Source of the DNA: Fibrobacter sp.
GTDB lineage: Bacteria > Fibrobacterota > Fibrobacteria > Fibrobacterales > Fibrobacteraceae
Direction: 5' to 3'
DNA length: 16,023 nucleotides
Assembly: GCA_012841225.1 (NCBI GenBank)
Contig: DUVD01000063.1
Location: 1 to 16,023, forward strand
The position numbers were made by a program, and so were the translations under genes. Of this stretch, positions 6,744 through 15,014 are shown piece after piece. The notes beneath the pieces are model-generated. The model was not told the origin of the DNA, searched no databases, and saw only the letters and a list, made by a program, of their open reading frames with translations. Each line of letters begins with the position of its first letter. The stretch's first letter is position 1.

Positions 6744-6861
6744 TTTAATTTTAATGAATACAAGTTATTTTTTTATATAAAGTAATGTTTAAAATTCAAT
6801 GTAAAAATTGGAATAAAAATGCTTGTAAATATTTTTTTATGTAAACTAGGGAGCATTTAAT

Positions 6862-6900
6862 AAAAAAGTATGGCAATTGCTCTTAGAGAACAATCGCCAT
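6862..6900 (-). terminator. Terminator of the secreted hydrolase operon
   Basis: The arms at 6870-6879 and 6891-6900 pair over 10 positions with one mismatch, and TCT/AGA pairs extend the stem. On the minus strand the stem is followed by ACTTTTTTA. It begins 18 bases after the hydrolase stop codon. Confidence 0.8.
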
Positions 6901-6917
6901 AGGTTATTATAAGAGTA

Positions 6918-9458
6918 TTATTTTTCTAAGGAAATATTTTGAATAATGCATTTCTCCTCGGAAGAGGTTGTTTGTAATACTAATTTATAGCCACTAGGAG
7001 CTCCAGATGCACTCCAGTCCATAGAAATTAAAGATTCTAAAGGAATACTTTTATAAAGTAAAGTGCCATTGCTTACGCCGTCCTTTAAGAAGGCGCGATT
7101 TTTTGTGGGTTGATCTATGTAAATAAAGCTATGAGCACAAGTGTTTGGCCAATAAGAAACGCGAATTTTTTTATAAGCACTTAAATCGTATGATTGATCA
7201 AATGTCCACTGGACACCATCATATTTTTTTTCAAAAAAGAATTTAGCCCCAGAGCCAAGATTATCCTTGTAGTCTAAATCATGCGCATTTTCAGTTTTCC
7301 ATGGCGTATATAGAGCGTGGTTACCCGGGTATATTTGTGAAAAAGGGACAGGTGGTGGTTTAGGAGCGGAAGAGGCTGCATTTTTAATAAAACGCACTTT
7401 CGATATAGTCGCATTCCCTCCAGAAGAATTTAATACTAATCGAATCCATCTAAATTTTTTTAATACGCTTGAAGAAGAGGGCAATTGCCAGCGAATGGTA
7501 TGAAACTGCCCATCGGGAGAAATTGTTTTTTCTTGAAGTTGAATTTGATTAGATCCCTTTTGAACCTGCGTTAATATAAGATCTAACTTTAGCCAGTTGG
7601 ATTTTGGATTTTCCATTTTTAAAACCACTTCAAATAATCCATTGGCGGGCAAGTCTTTTCCGTAGTCGAAGGTCGCCACTTTTTGCCACCCAGCAGGCAC
7701 TGTAAAAGAAACGTTTTCTGTGATGTCTTTAACTTCGGGGGCATAGTCGTAACGAGCAAAACGAAGTGGCTCAAATTGGACGATTCCAGCGTTTAAAATA
7801 GATTCTGGAATATGTGTTTGATCTAAGCAGCTTGCTGTGGGGTTAAACTGCCCTATAAAATAAGGGTTTTCAAAAGCATTGGTTGCTTTATTAAAGTCCG
7901 CTTTAGAAAGTTCACACATCATTCGCCACAAATCGGTTTGAATGCCTTTAATGACGTTGTCTTTAGGACTGCCATCTTTGTTATAAGGGGGTTCAATGTG
8001 TTTGCCGCTGCTTTCTTCGCCGTAACGGGGATGAGTTTTGTCGACTGCATACATGGCCTTTCCTGTAGAGCGGTTTCCTGGAGACTCCCAAGAGAGTCCT
8101 GTTTCCGTTTGTGTATGAGCGCATGATGTGGTCGTCGAAGGTTTTCCGTCGCACAAGAGATCTAGAGAACTGGTTGTTGGGATAAAACTTGTACTTTTAG
8201 AATTAAGCTCATGACTAGACCATTTACCGTAAAAATTGAGATTCAAGAAGGTCTTTTCGAAACGGTCTGGAATTTCTCTTAAGTAAGCGCTTTCAAAAGC
8301 ATCATAAATAGTTTCAATAAAAGGATAGGTGCTACCTTGTACTAAATCCCAAGAGGAGTTGCCCTTTAGAGTCCATTTTTTGCTACCGCCCATAAACTCA
8401 TAAAAATTATTTTCTGCAAAAACTTGATCGTTTGAAGTGCTATATTCAGAGGTGCTTGCTGCGCGCCCCCAAGTCTTTGTCGCTTTTTCGGCGTAGCGGT
8501 TTAACGAGTAGAATGGCCCCTTTGGAATAGAGTTGGGTTTTCCTTTTAATTGCCCCTGGCTTAACAAAATAGAGGGAAATCCTCTGTAATTTGCGGCTTC
8601 TCTATACTCGTTAAATAAAAAACGATCTTTGTTAGTGTTAGGTGCAAAAACATTGGCTTCGCTTGAATTGCTTTTTTTGGTGTCGTAGATCAGTAGGTCA
8701 CTTGCTCCTGGGCCAGAAATTAAATCAAGAAAATCTTCTGCAGAGCCGTTTTTGGCTTCCCTAGCCCAAAAATCGATAGCAGCTAAAATGCCCCTTGGCA
8801 TTACAGCACCTTGATGTGGCGAATCCAAAGAAACGAACATCTTAATGCCCGGATAACTAGCAAGTTTCTCTGAGTCATATAAGTAAGAACCGTAACGCCC
8901 AATCAAACCTCCTTGACTAATTCCTAAAACAACATAAGATTCTTGTGATCCATTTGGCCAAGGGTAGAGTTTACTTTTTGCTAAATAACTCAAAACCTGT
9001 TTAAAAATGAAGGCATTGCTCTTAATCGATTTCTCTACCGTTTTTGGAAATTGCACTAAAATAGGCGTATAGCCAAACGATTTGAGTACCGCAGGAAGCC
9101 CATAAGCATTGGCTTCTTTCTCAAAGTCTTGAAGAGAGCGCTTTTCTTCGGTGCTCAAATGGATGCCGTCAATAATTAAAAACGGTTTTTCTATTTGAAT
9201 CCCAAGGGGTGCGTATTTGTTTTCCGCCGGGTCTAAAATGCGCGCTCGAGCTAGCCCTTGCTCTAACAATGATAAAGGAGTTAGCTCGCCATCCGCAGAG
9301 AAGCACTGGGTTAAAGGGAAAAGAATTGAACTGAGATTGTACTTAGAACAGATATCGCCATTTTTTTTACGATAAAAGTGGATGTCATGAGAACTTGCAT
9401 AACTGCAACAGAAACTCATAAAAAAAATAAATAGAGGCAAAAGTTTCGATAGTAACAT
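6918..9458 (-). CDS. Secreted alpha/beta-hydrolase (lipase/esterase-like) with C-terminal beta-sandwich domains
   Basis: 846 residues with a Sec signal peptide (hydrophobic 4-20, cleavage near Ala21). The hydrolase part spans ~90-435. PFLIIDGIH is the first core strand, VVLGISQGG gives the nucleophile elbow with Ser181, and SLDSPHQGA (210-218) is the block that commonly follows in lipases. His416 in WSSHE, before FIPTTSSLDL, is a candidate catalytic His; the acid is unclear. About 435-570 is Cys-containing and unassigned. Residues ~575-692 and ~705-846, separated by a Pro-rich linker (APKPPPVP), look like two jelly-roll/carbohydrate-binding-type domains. The natural substrate cannot be told; an acyl ester on lipid or polysaccharide is inferred. 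GGAGGT at 9465-9470 serves its ATG, which overlaps the previous stop as TAATG. Confidence 0.82.
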   Translation of the reverse strand: MLLSKLLPLFIFFMSFCCSYASSHDIHFYRKKNGDICSKYNLSSILFPLTQCFSADGELTPLSLLEQGLARARILDPAENKYAPLGIQIEKPFLIIDGIHLSTEEKRSLQDFEKEANAYGLPAVLKSFGYTPILVQFPKTVEKSIKSNAFIFKQVLSYLAKSKLYPWPNGSQESYVVLGISQGGLIGRYGSYLYDSEKLASYPGIKMFVSLDSPHQGAVMPRGILAAIDFWAREAKNGSAEDFLDLISGPGASDLLIYDTKKSNSSEANVFAPNTNKDRFLFNEYREAANYRGFPSILLSQGQLKGKPNSIPKGPFYSLNRYAEKATKTWGRAASTSEYSTSNDQVFAENNFYEFMGGSKKWTLKGNSSWDLVQGSTYPFIETIYDAFESAYLREIPDRFEKTFLNLNFYGKWSSHELNSKSTSFIPTTSSLDLLCDGKPSTTTSCAHTQTETGLSWESPGNRSTGKAMYAVDKTHPRYGEESSGKHIEPPYNKDGSPKDNVIKGIQTDLWRMMCELSKADFNKATNAFENPYFIGQFNPTASCLDQTHIPESILNAGIVQFEPLRFARYDYAPEVKDITENVSFTVPAGWQKVATFDYGKDLPANGLFEVVLKMENPKSNWLKLDLILTQVQKGSNQIQLQEKTISPDGQFHTIRWQLPSSSSVLKKFRWIRLVLNSSGGNATISKVRFIKNAASSAPKPPPVPFSQIYPGNHALYTPWKTENAHDLDYKDNLGSGAKFFFEKKYDGVQWTFDQSYDLSAYKKIRVSYWPNTCAHSFIYIDQPTKNRAFLKDGVSNGTLLYKSIPLESLISMDWSASGAPSGYKLVLQTTSSEEKCIIQNISLEK

Positions 9459-10732
9459 TAGCGGACCTCCAACAAAAGGGTGTTTTCTACGATTTTGCTA
9501 CCATAGCGCAAACGAATGGAAATAGATTGTTCTCCTAAGGAATCGAATGATAAAGAAAGCCGTGATTTTGGCTTTATAGACTTCCATTCTTTTTTGATTA
9601 ACACTTCTACTTCAGGAATTGTATTTTGGTTTGTAGTTATAAAATAAGGGTCTAAAATAAGCTCGACGTTAGAACGGTAAGCAAAAGAAGAAGCGAGCCC
9701 GGCCACGAGCAATTGGGCGTTTTCTAGATGCTCTTTAATGCAAACAGATTCTGAGTTTTCTGCCTCACAAACAGAATAATCGTAGTTGAAGCTTCCAATC
9801 AAAAGAGGAATAACTTCGTAATTGTAAGAAGCGGCAATTTCGTTGGCTTGCCTAAAAAGCGTTTTAGGATTAGCAAATAAGCTGTCGCTTAATCGATTTT
9901 GACTTATATAATAAAGGCTTTGATTCCAATTTTTCCAAGATTGTTTAGGGCTAGAACTTGGCTCTGAAACCAATTTTTGAAGAATGAGATGCTCTTTTTC
10001 GGTGAGGATGACTTGAGAAATGGACATGCCTTTTAACACTAATTGTGCAGAATCGGAATGTTTTTTTAGTGCGTAGCCAATAGGAGCAGATTCTAAATCG
10101 TAAATGATTCGTTCTGCTTTTTTAGCTTCGGTCTCTGTGAATGGAAACTCAAAAGAGAGTTCTGCTTCGTTGGTTGTTGGCTTTTCTGGGGTAGACTCGG
10201 CACAAGAGAAAGAGATGTTCCCCAAAAAAAGCGTGTTGTATTGGTATGCTGGCACTTGCGAAAGCCCTATTGAAATCCCCTCTATTACCAAAGACTCTTT
10301 AGAGCTTAAGGCGCTTAAAGGGATTTTTAATTGCTTTGTTTGGTTTGGGCTTAGTTTGTATGATTGCTTGGGACCCGCAACTCCATTTTCTATAAGGGCA
10401 ATGTTAAAAAGTACTTGGTTAGAGGCGTGTACCTGTAGTTCCAAATACCCTCCCTGAACCTTGAGAGGCAATTGCGGAAAAGACAATGCCGATTCCCAAG
10501 TCTTTAATTGATTGTGTTGCCCCGAAAAACGAATATAGGGAGGAACCATTTGCCCTTGAATTCCCCAATTGGTGAGCCATTCGGGTGGCTCTGGAAAGGT
10601 AGAAGAAGTGATTGAACCTATGGTTGGATTTGTGGGTGAGTATATGGAAATAGATTTACATTCAGCAGCATAGATACTTGCTGCTAACGCTATGCAAGTA
10701 ATCCACACACAGTTAAACACTCTATTAAGCAT
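9458..10732 (-). CDS. Secreted protein of unknown function with N-terminal beta-sandwich
   Basis: 424 residues; no family recognised. A signal peptide at about 1-23 ends IYAA. Residues ~85-177 (GGYLELQVHASNQVLFNIAL, then LKIPLSAL) look like a carbohydrate-binding-type beta-sandwich, resembling in style the C-terminal domains of the coupled hydrolase. A Pro/Thr/Glu linker at ~178-190 leads to an unassigned mixed alpha/beta region (191-350) and a beta-rich end. A Cys pair in CEAENSESVC may form a disulfide. I chose ATG 10732 because AAGGAG at 10738-10743 is optimally placed; an upstream in-frame TTG at 10756 lacks one. Its stop shares one base with the hydrolase start, so the two are translationally coupled and probably act together outside the cytoplasm. 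Confidence 0.8.
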   Translation of the reverse strand: MLNRVFNCVWITCIALAASIYAAECKSISIYSPTNPTIGSITSSTFPEPPEWLTNWGIQGQMVPPYIRFSGQHNQLKTWESALSFPQLPLKVQGGYLELQVHASNQVLFNIALIENGVAGPKQSYKLSPNQTKQLKIPLSALSSKESLVIEGISIGLSQVPAYQYNTLFLGNISFSCAESTPEKPTTNEAELSFEFPFTETEAKKAERIIYDLESAPIGYALKKHSDSAQLVLKGMSISQVILTEKEHLILQKLVSEPSSSPKQSWKNWNQSLYYISQNRLSDSLFANPKTLFRQANEIAASYNYEVIPLLIGSFNYDYSVCEAENSESVCIKEHLENAQLLVAGLASSFAYRSNVELILDPYFITTNQNTIPEVEVLIKKEWKSIKPKSRLSLSFDSLGEQSISIRLRYGSKIVENTLLLEVR

Positions 10733-10795
10733 AGAGTCTCCTTGAGGTGTATTCAATGAATATAGCGAAGAGGCGAAAGCCGATGTAAGATAAGA

Positions 10796-10809
10796 CGCTC
10801 GAACGAGCG
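10796..10809. repeat. Short inverted repeat upstream of the secreted operon
   Basis: CGCTCG-AA-CGAGCG, a perfect 6-bp inverted repeat in the 120-base gap between the kinase stop and the start of the secreted-protein operon. On the minus strand it has no U-run after it, so it is not a convincing terminator. It could be an operator. The rest of the gap has a pyrimidine-rich stretch (minus strand) and a weak TATATT that might be a -10. Confidence 0.4.
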
Positions 10810-10852
10810 GAACACTAAACTACAAAAAAAATAGGAAAAGAAAAGAAAAAAA

Positions 10853-12034
10853 TTATTTACTTCCAAAACGTAAAGAAACGCTATAGGTGTCATTTTCTTC
10901 TTTTACTTGATAGGAATAGTTATTCATATAAAAGGCATCCATACGTTTAATAAAAGTATTGAGGCCAATGCCGCCATCGCTTTTTTTCTTTTGCGATGAG
11001 GATGCACAAGAGTTCTTTGAAACAAAAGAAATCTCTCCATTTTTTTCTTGAATCAGAATTTGAATAAAGTTTTTAACGTTAGGGTCAAAACTATGTTTTA
11101 GTGCATTTTCAACGAGTGGCATTAAAATGAGCGGGGCTATCTTAGCTTCTTTATTTTCAATAGAAGTTTCGATTTGAAATTCAAAGTCTTCAGGTAAACG
11201 TAGGCGTTCTAATTGGGTATATCGATCGACAATTTCGAGTTCTTTTTCTAATAGAATAAAATCTGCTTTAGTTTCATAAAGAATGATGCGAAGTAATTTG
11301 GAGAGCTGAATAATAGCGCGTTTTGCTAAAGAGCTGTCTGCGTCGACTAAAGCGGTAATGTTATTTAGTGTATTAAATAAAAAGTGAGGACTGAGTTGTG
11401 TTTTCAAAAAAGAAAGTTCTGTTTGTAAGGCTATCTTTTCGCGGTAGCGAGCCCATTGAGCGTGTTTCGTTTGCCTAAGACCAACACTAAATAGAATATT
11501 AATGCCACAACTAATCACCACTAAAATAAAAAACAAAAGGAATACTTGTATGCGTTCTGTTGTGCTTTGACGCACCATGTTTTGAGAATAAAAAAAATCC
11601 AACGCCGCGCTAGGCAATGGAATTGGTCCTGGGTTAGTTAATAAAAAAATAAGGAAGTCCCTAAAATAAAAAGCAATAAAAATTAAAAAGATGTTAATTA
11701 ATACATAGAACTTAAAATAACCTCGTATAAAGTAACGTGGAATCAAAATAATTTGATTGAAACCAAAAATAAGGACAGCAAAAATGAGGGGTATATAAAT
11801 TGAGACAATGCTTGTTAGATTTTCTACTAAAGGCTTGCTTCTATAATCGACCATTAACAAAAGAGGAAACGTAAAAATAAAAAGCCACGCCAGTAGAATT
11901 GGCAGAAAATCGGGGATCGGTTTTTTTAAGAGCTTAAAATGTTGAAGCAAATGTTCAAAATCGGCATTGTATTGCTCGATCTGCTTTTGTCGTTTATCAG
12001 AAACGGTAAAATATTGATGTTCATCTTGTCTCAT
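10853..12034 (-). CDS. LytS-type membrane sensor histidine kinase
   Basis: 393 residues. Four hydrophobic segments (~42-62, 75-98, 106-132, 162-185) form a membrane sensor with no large periplasmic domain. A short coiled-coil-like linker leads to the His_kinase domain of the LytS/YpdA class: QLSPHFLFNTLNNI with the phosphoacceptor His217, N-box PLVENALKHS with Asn310, and G-box GGIGLNTFIKRM (354-365). Such kinases normally signal to a LytTR response regulator, but none is encoded in this window. The signal sensed is unknown. Translation starts at ATG 12034 with no clear Shine-Dalgarno. It precedes the secreted operon on the same strand and is divergent from the sigma factor gene. The 202-base divergent gap (12035-12236) has no promoter that I can call with confidence. 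Confidence 0.9.
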   Translation of the reverse strand: MRQDEHQYFTVSDKRQKQIEQYNADFEHLLQHFKLLKKPIPDFLPILLAWLFIFTFPLLLMVDYRSKPLVENLTSIVSIYIPLIFAVLIFGFNQIILIPRYFIRGYFKFYVLINIFLIFIAFYFRDFLIFLLTNPGPIPLPSAALDFFYSQNMVRQSTTERIQVFLLFFILVVISCGINILFSVGLRQTKHAQWARYREKIALQTELSFLKTQLSPHFLFNTLNNITALVDADSSLAKRAIIQLSKLLRIILYETKADFILLEKELEIVDRYTQLERLRLPEDFEFQIETSIENKEAKIAPLILMPLVENALKHSFDPNVKNFIQILIQEKNGEISFVSKNSCASSSQKKKSDGGIGLNTFIKRMDAFYMNNYSYQVKEENDTYSVSLRFGSK

Positions 12035-12236
12035 TTCTATCTAATTTAAGAACAAAATACAGAGAAAATGACCTTTTGTGACATTTCATTGACGAAAATG
12101 CGTAAATACCCGACAGAAACACCATCAAACTATTGCCTAATTCCACATTAGTCCTGACACTTGGCAAAACGGCTAGAGTTAGATTTAAGAGAGTAAAAGA
12201 TAATCAACTTAGAACCAGTAATCTCGTGAGGTTAAC

Positions 12237-13094
12237 ATGAGTCTTAAAAATACAAGAGAATGGAGTGATCGCAATGTTTACTTCCAATACTTAAAAGATA
12301 TTTCCAAATACCCTCTTTTGACTCGGGATCAAGAAAAGTTTTTGTTGAAGCGAATTTCCGAAGGGGACAAGCAGGCTTTAGATTTGTTAGTTAACTCTAA
12401 CTTGAGATTTGTAGTTAACATTGCCAACTTGTATAAAGGCCAAGGTCTTGATGTTAATGAACTCATCAACGAAGGAAATATGGGGCTCATCGAAGCTGCA
12501 CGCCGTTTTGATCGCCATCAAAAAGTCAAGTTCATTAGCTATGCCGTTTGGTGGATCCGTCAAAACATCACTCGTGCGATTTCCGAAAAAGCAAGAGTAG
12601 TGAGAATTAGCGCCGAAAAAGAATTGGTGCTCCGTCGGTTTAATAGAGTTGGGGCTAAAACTCGCCAAGTTTTAGGCGGCCAAATGACTATTGATCCAGA
12701 AAGTTTAGAAGGCGCTAGTCGCTATGGTGCGGATGAAATAGAAAAAATCTTAATGATGGGCAATCGCACTGCTTCTCTTGACGCTCCTGTTGGAGAAGAT
12801 GGTGATACCACTTTAGGTGATTGCATTGCTGTTGAATCCAGCGGTACCGAAGAATACGCTTATGATAATAATCGTCGCGATGTCTTTACCAAGCTGCTTC
12901 AAGAGAATTTGACAGAACAAGAACACAAAACTCTTGGGCTTTATTATGGTTTAGACGTAGACGCCGACTTAAACTTAAAAGAAATCGGTTCGATGATGGG
13001 TTTATCTAAAGAACGCGTACGTCAAGTCAAAGAAAGCGCCTTAGCTAAGCTTAGGGCTAGTGGTGTTCAACAAATTCTAGTTGATGCAGCCTAA
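12237..13094 (+). CDS. Sigma-70 family RNA polymerase sigma factor (RpoD/SigA-like, no region 1.1)
   Basis: Promoter-recognition subunit of RNA polymerase, 285 residues. Region 1.2 lies at ~13-40. Region 2 at ~51-125 has NLRFVV, LINEGNMGLIEAARRFD and FISYAVWWIRQNITRA. Gln109 and Thr112 occupy the positions that read the -10 element in housekeeping sigmas. Region 3 is short and variable, then TASLDAPVGEDGDTTLGD. Region 4 at ~225-275 has the helix-turn-helix LKEIGSMMGLSKERVRQV. Region 1.1 is absent, as in RpoS-like and some primary sigmas of non-proteobacterial phyla. After region 2.4 the usual RLP or RIP is RIS. It may be the main sigma of this organism, but a secondary role is not excluded. 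GAGGT at 12228-12232 precedes the ATG. Confidence 0.93.
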   Translation: MSLKNTREWSDRNVYFQYLKDISKYPLLTRDQEKFLLKRISEGDKQALDLLVNSNLRFVVNIANLYKGQGLDVNELINEGNMGLIEAARRFDRHQKVKFISYAVWWIRQNITRAISEKARVVRISAEKELVLRRFNRVGAKTRQVLGGQMTIDPESLEGASRYGADEIEKILMMGNRTASLDAPVGEDGDTTLGDCIAVESSGTEEYAYDNNRRDVFTKLLQENLTEQEHKTLGLYYGLDVDADLNLKEIGSMMGLSKERVRQVKESALAKLRASGVQQILVDAA

Positions 13095-13133
13095 AGTATA
13101 ATTTTTTTCTTTTTTCTCTCTCGATAACATTAA

Positions 13134-13161
13134 AATCCGGCTGAAAGGTCGGGTTTTTTTT
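13134..13161 (+). terminator. Intrinsic terminator of the sigma factor gene
   Basis: AATCCGGC (13134-13141) pairs with GTCGGGTT (13148-13155) with two G-U pairs and a 6-base loop. An 8-base T-run at 13154-13161 follows. It lies 39 bases after the sigma factor stop. Confidence 0.85.
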
Positions 13162-13205
13162 ATTAATAAGCCTTCTTAGCTATCTTGAAATTGTATCTTT
13201 ATATT

Positions 13206-15014
13206 ATGAAATTTTCTACCTCATACTCTCGCCTTTTTAGGGTCGTCGGCATTTTCTTGTTTGTTTTAACTTCTTTGTCTTTTGGAGCTAAAGAAAAAAA
13301 AGAACCCGGTGATTTTTATGAAGAACTTTCTCGTTTAAATAAAGTGCTTTCCGAAATCAACAGGAAATACGTAGAAGAAGTGGATCCTACTGAAATTTCT
13401 GAAGCAGCTCTTGAAGGGATAAAAAATATCTTAGACCCGCATACGGTTGTTTTTGGTCCCAAGGACTATGAAAACCTTAAGGTCTCGATGGAAGGCGAAT
13501 TCGGCGGCGTTGGTATTACCATTAGCCTACGCGACAATATTTTAACGGTCGTTTCGCCACTCGCCGGTACTCCTGCTTTTAATTTAGGAATACGCGCAGG
13601 TGATAGGATCCGAAAAATTGAATCAAAAGAAACCAAAGGCATGACGCTCGACGAAGCGGTGAGCAAACTGCGAGGCAAGGTCGGCACAGATGTAACGATT
13701 TCCATTGAACGTCAAGGCGTTCCTGAATTAATGGATTTTGTAATTACCCGCGCTAAAATTGTGGTGCATGCAGTGCCTTATAGCGGCATGCTCGATAAGT
13801 CTATTGGCTATATTAAATTAGCGACTTTTTCCGATAAGACCACCTTTGAAGTCGAGCGCGCTATCGAAAATCTAAAAAAGCAGGGAATGAAAAAATTGAT
13901 TTTAGATCTTCGCTTTAATCCTGGTGGTCTTTTAAATCAGGCGATTGAAATCGGAGAGCTATTTCTTAAAAAGGGAAACGTCATTGTAAGCACTCGTGGT
14001 CGCACACAAAAAACAGAGAGTTTTTCTCGTCGAGATGGCACTGTCGGCCCGGAAGTCCCTTTAGTTATCCTTGTAAATCAGGGCTCTGCAAGCGCTTCTG
14101 AAATTGTAGCTGGAGCCATTCAAGATTGGGATCGAGGTTTAATTATTGGGAAAACCTCTTTTGGTAAGGGTTCTGTGCAGACGATTTTTCCTTTAGATCG
14201 CGATGGTCATGCACTCAAACTGACCACTGCTTTTTATTACTTGCCTTTTGGCCGCTGCGTTAACAAGCCAGAAAATGGAATTAAAGGGCACGGTATTCTA
14301 GGAGATGAAGCCGAGGAAAGCGAAGATGTTTCCACTGCAATTATTGATTCAGTAGCCCTTAAAGACTCTGCTAAAGTTGATACATTTAGCACTAATAATG
14401 GCCGTAAGGTTTTTGGCGCAGGTGGCATTACTCCCGATATTGACATCGAACTTTTACCTATGCCTTGGGTGGTTCAGGTTCAAGAGCGTATGGCGATGTA
14501 CTTTAAATTCGCAGTGAAAATCCGTTCCGCCTTAGAGGCATCAGGCGCAAAGGTTGATCTAAATTGGAATGTGCCCGACTCATTGCTAGAACAGTTTAAG
14601 AAATTTTGTGAACAAGACACCAATTTTACTAAAGCCAAAAGCAATGCTTTAGCGACACTTGATATTCTAGAAGAGATCGTTTTAAAAGAACAAAAATACA
14701 TGGGCGACTCTTCTAAAACAATCACAGATCCAATGCTTTCAAAACGATTTAACGAGTTTAAAAAAACGCTCGAAGCACAACGCTCCATTCAGTTTGAGCA
14801 AAACAAAGAATACATTAAAGACGGGATCAAGCGTGAGCTATTAACAGCTATGGCAGGTGATTCTGTTAGTACAGCGTTTATGCTTAAGAAGGATGTTCAG
14901 GTAAAAGAAGCCTTGAAATACCTTAGTGATATAAAGTTATATAACCAAGCGATCAACCCACCAAAAGCTGTAAAACAGAAAAGAACTCACAAAAAAGTAA
15001 AAGACAAAAAATGA
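13206..15014 (+). CDS. S41-family carboxy-terminal processing protease (CtpA/Prc type)
   Basis: Exported serine protease that trims or degrades envelope proteins from their C-termini. From ATG 13206 it is 602 residues. A signal peptide at 1-27 (ends SLSFGA) is followed by an N-terminal helical part and a PDZ domain at ~93-183 (GEFGGVGI, GIRAGDRIRKI). The S41 core at ~195-425 has LDLRFNPGGLL, GSASASE with Ser296 and GKTSFGKGSVQ with Lys321 and Gln325. The spacing Ser+25 and Ser+29 matches the Ser-Lys-Gln set of CtpB. About 175 C-terminal residues are helical, Lys-rich at the end, making it longer than minimal CtpA. I chose ATG 13206 because it starts a clean signal peptide; there is no clear Shine-Dalgarno. 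It overlaps the following permease gene by four bases. Confidence 0.94.
   Translation: MKFSTSYSRLFRVVGIFLFVLTSLSFGAKEKKEPGDFYEELSRLNKVLSEINRKYVEEVDPTEISEAALEGIKNILDPHTVVFGPKDYENLKVSMEGEFGGVGITISLRDNILTVVSPLAGTPAFNLGIRAGDRIRKIESKETKGMTLDEAVSKLRGKVGTDVTISIERQGVPELMDFVITRAKIVVHAVPYSGMLDKSIGYIKLATFSDKTTFEVERAIENLKKQGMKKLILDLRFNPGGLLNQAIEIGELFLKKGNVIVSTRGRTQKTESFSRRDGTVGPEVPLVILVNQGSASASEIVAGAIQDWDRGLIIGKTSFGKGSVQTIFPLDRDGHALKLTTAFYYLPFGRCVNKPENGIKGHGILGDEAEESEDVSTAIIDSVALKDSAKVDTFSTNNGRKVFGAGGITPDIDIELLPMPWVVQVQERMAMYFKFAVKIRSALEASGAKVDLNWNVPDSLLEQFKKFCEQDTNFTKAKSNALATLDILEEIVLKEQKYMGDSSKTITDPMLSKRFNEFKKTLEAQRSIQFEQNKEYIKDGIKRELLTAMAGDSVSTAFMLKKDVQVKEALKYLSDIKLYNQAINPPKAVKQKRTHKKVKDKK

Noticed and set aside
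10104..10457. Open frame of 117 codons on the + strand inside the secreted-protein gene
   Set aside because: Antisense to a gene with signal peptide, ribosome-binding site and coupled neighbour; its translation has no family features and no ribosome-binding site.
10733..10756. Upstream TTG start adding eight residues to the secreted protein
   Set aside because: AAGGAG is ideally spaced for ATG 10732, and the shorter form begins with a clean signal peptide.
12089..12117. TTGACG at 12089-12094 as a -35 of the sigma factor gene
   Set aside because: No acceptable -10 at 16-18 bp spacing (GACAGA), and the ATG is over 140 bases away.
13185..13205. TTG start adding seven residues to the S41 protease
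   Set aside because: No ribosome-binding site, and it would place extra residues before an otherwise standard signal peptide starting at ATG 13206.
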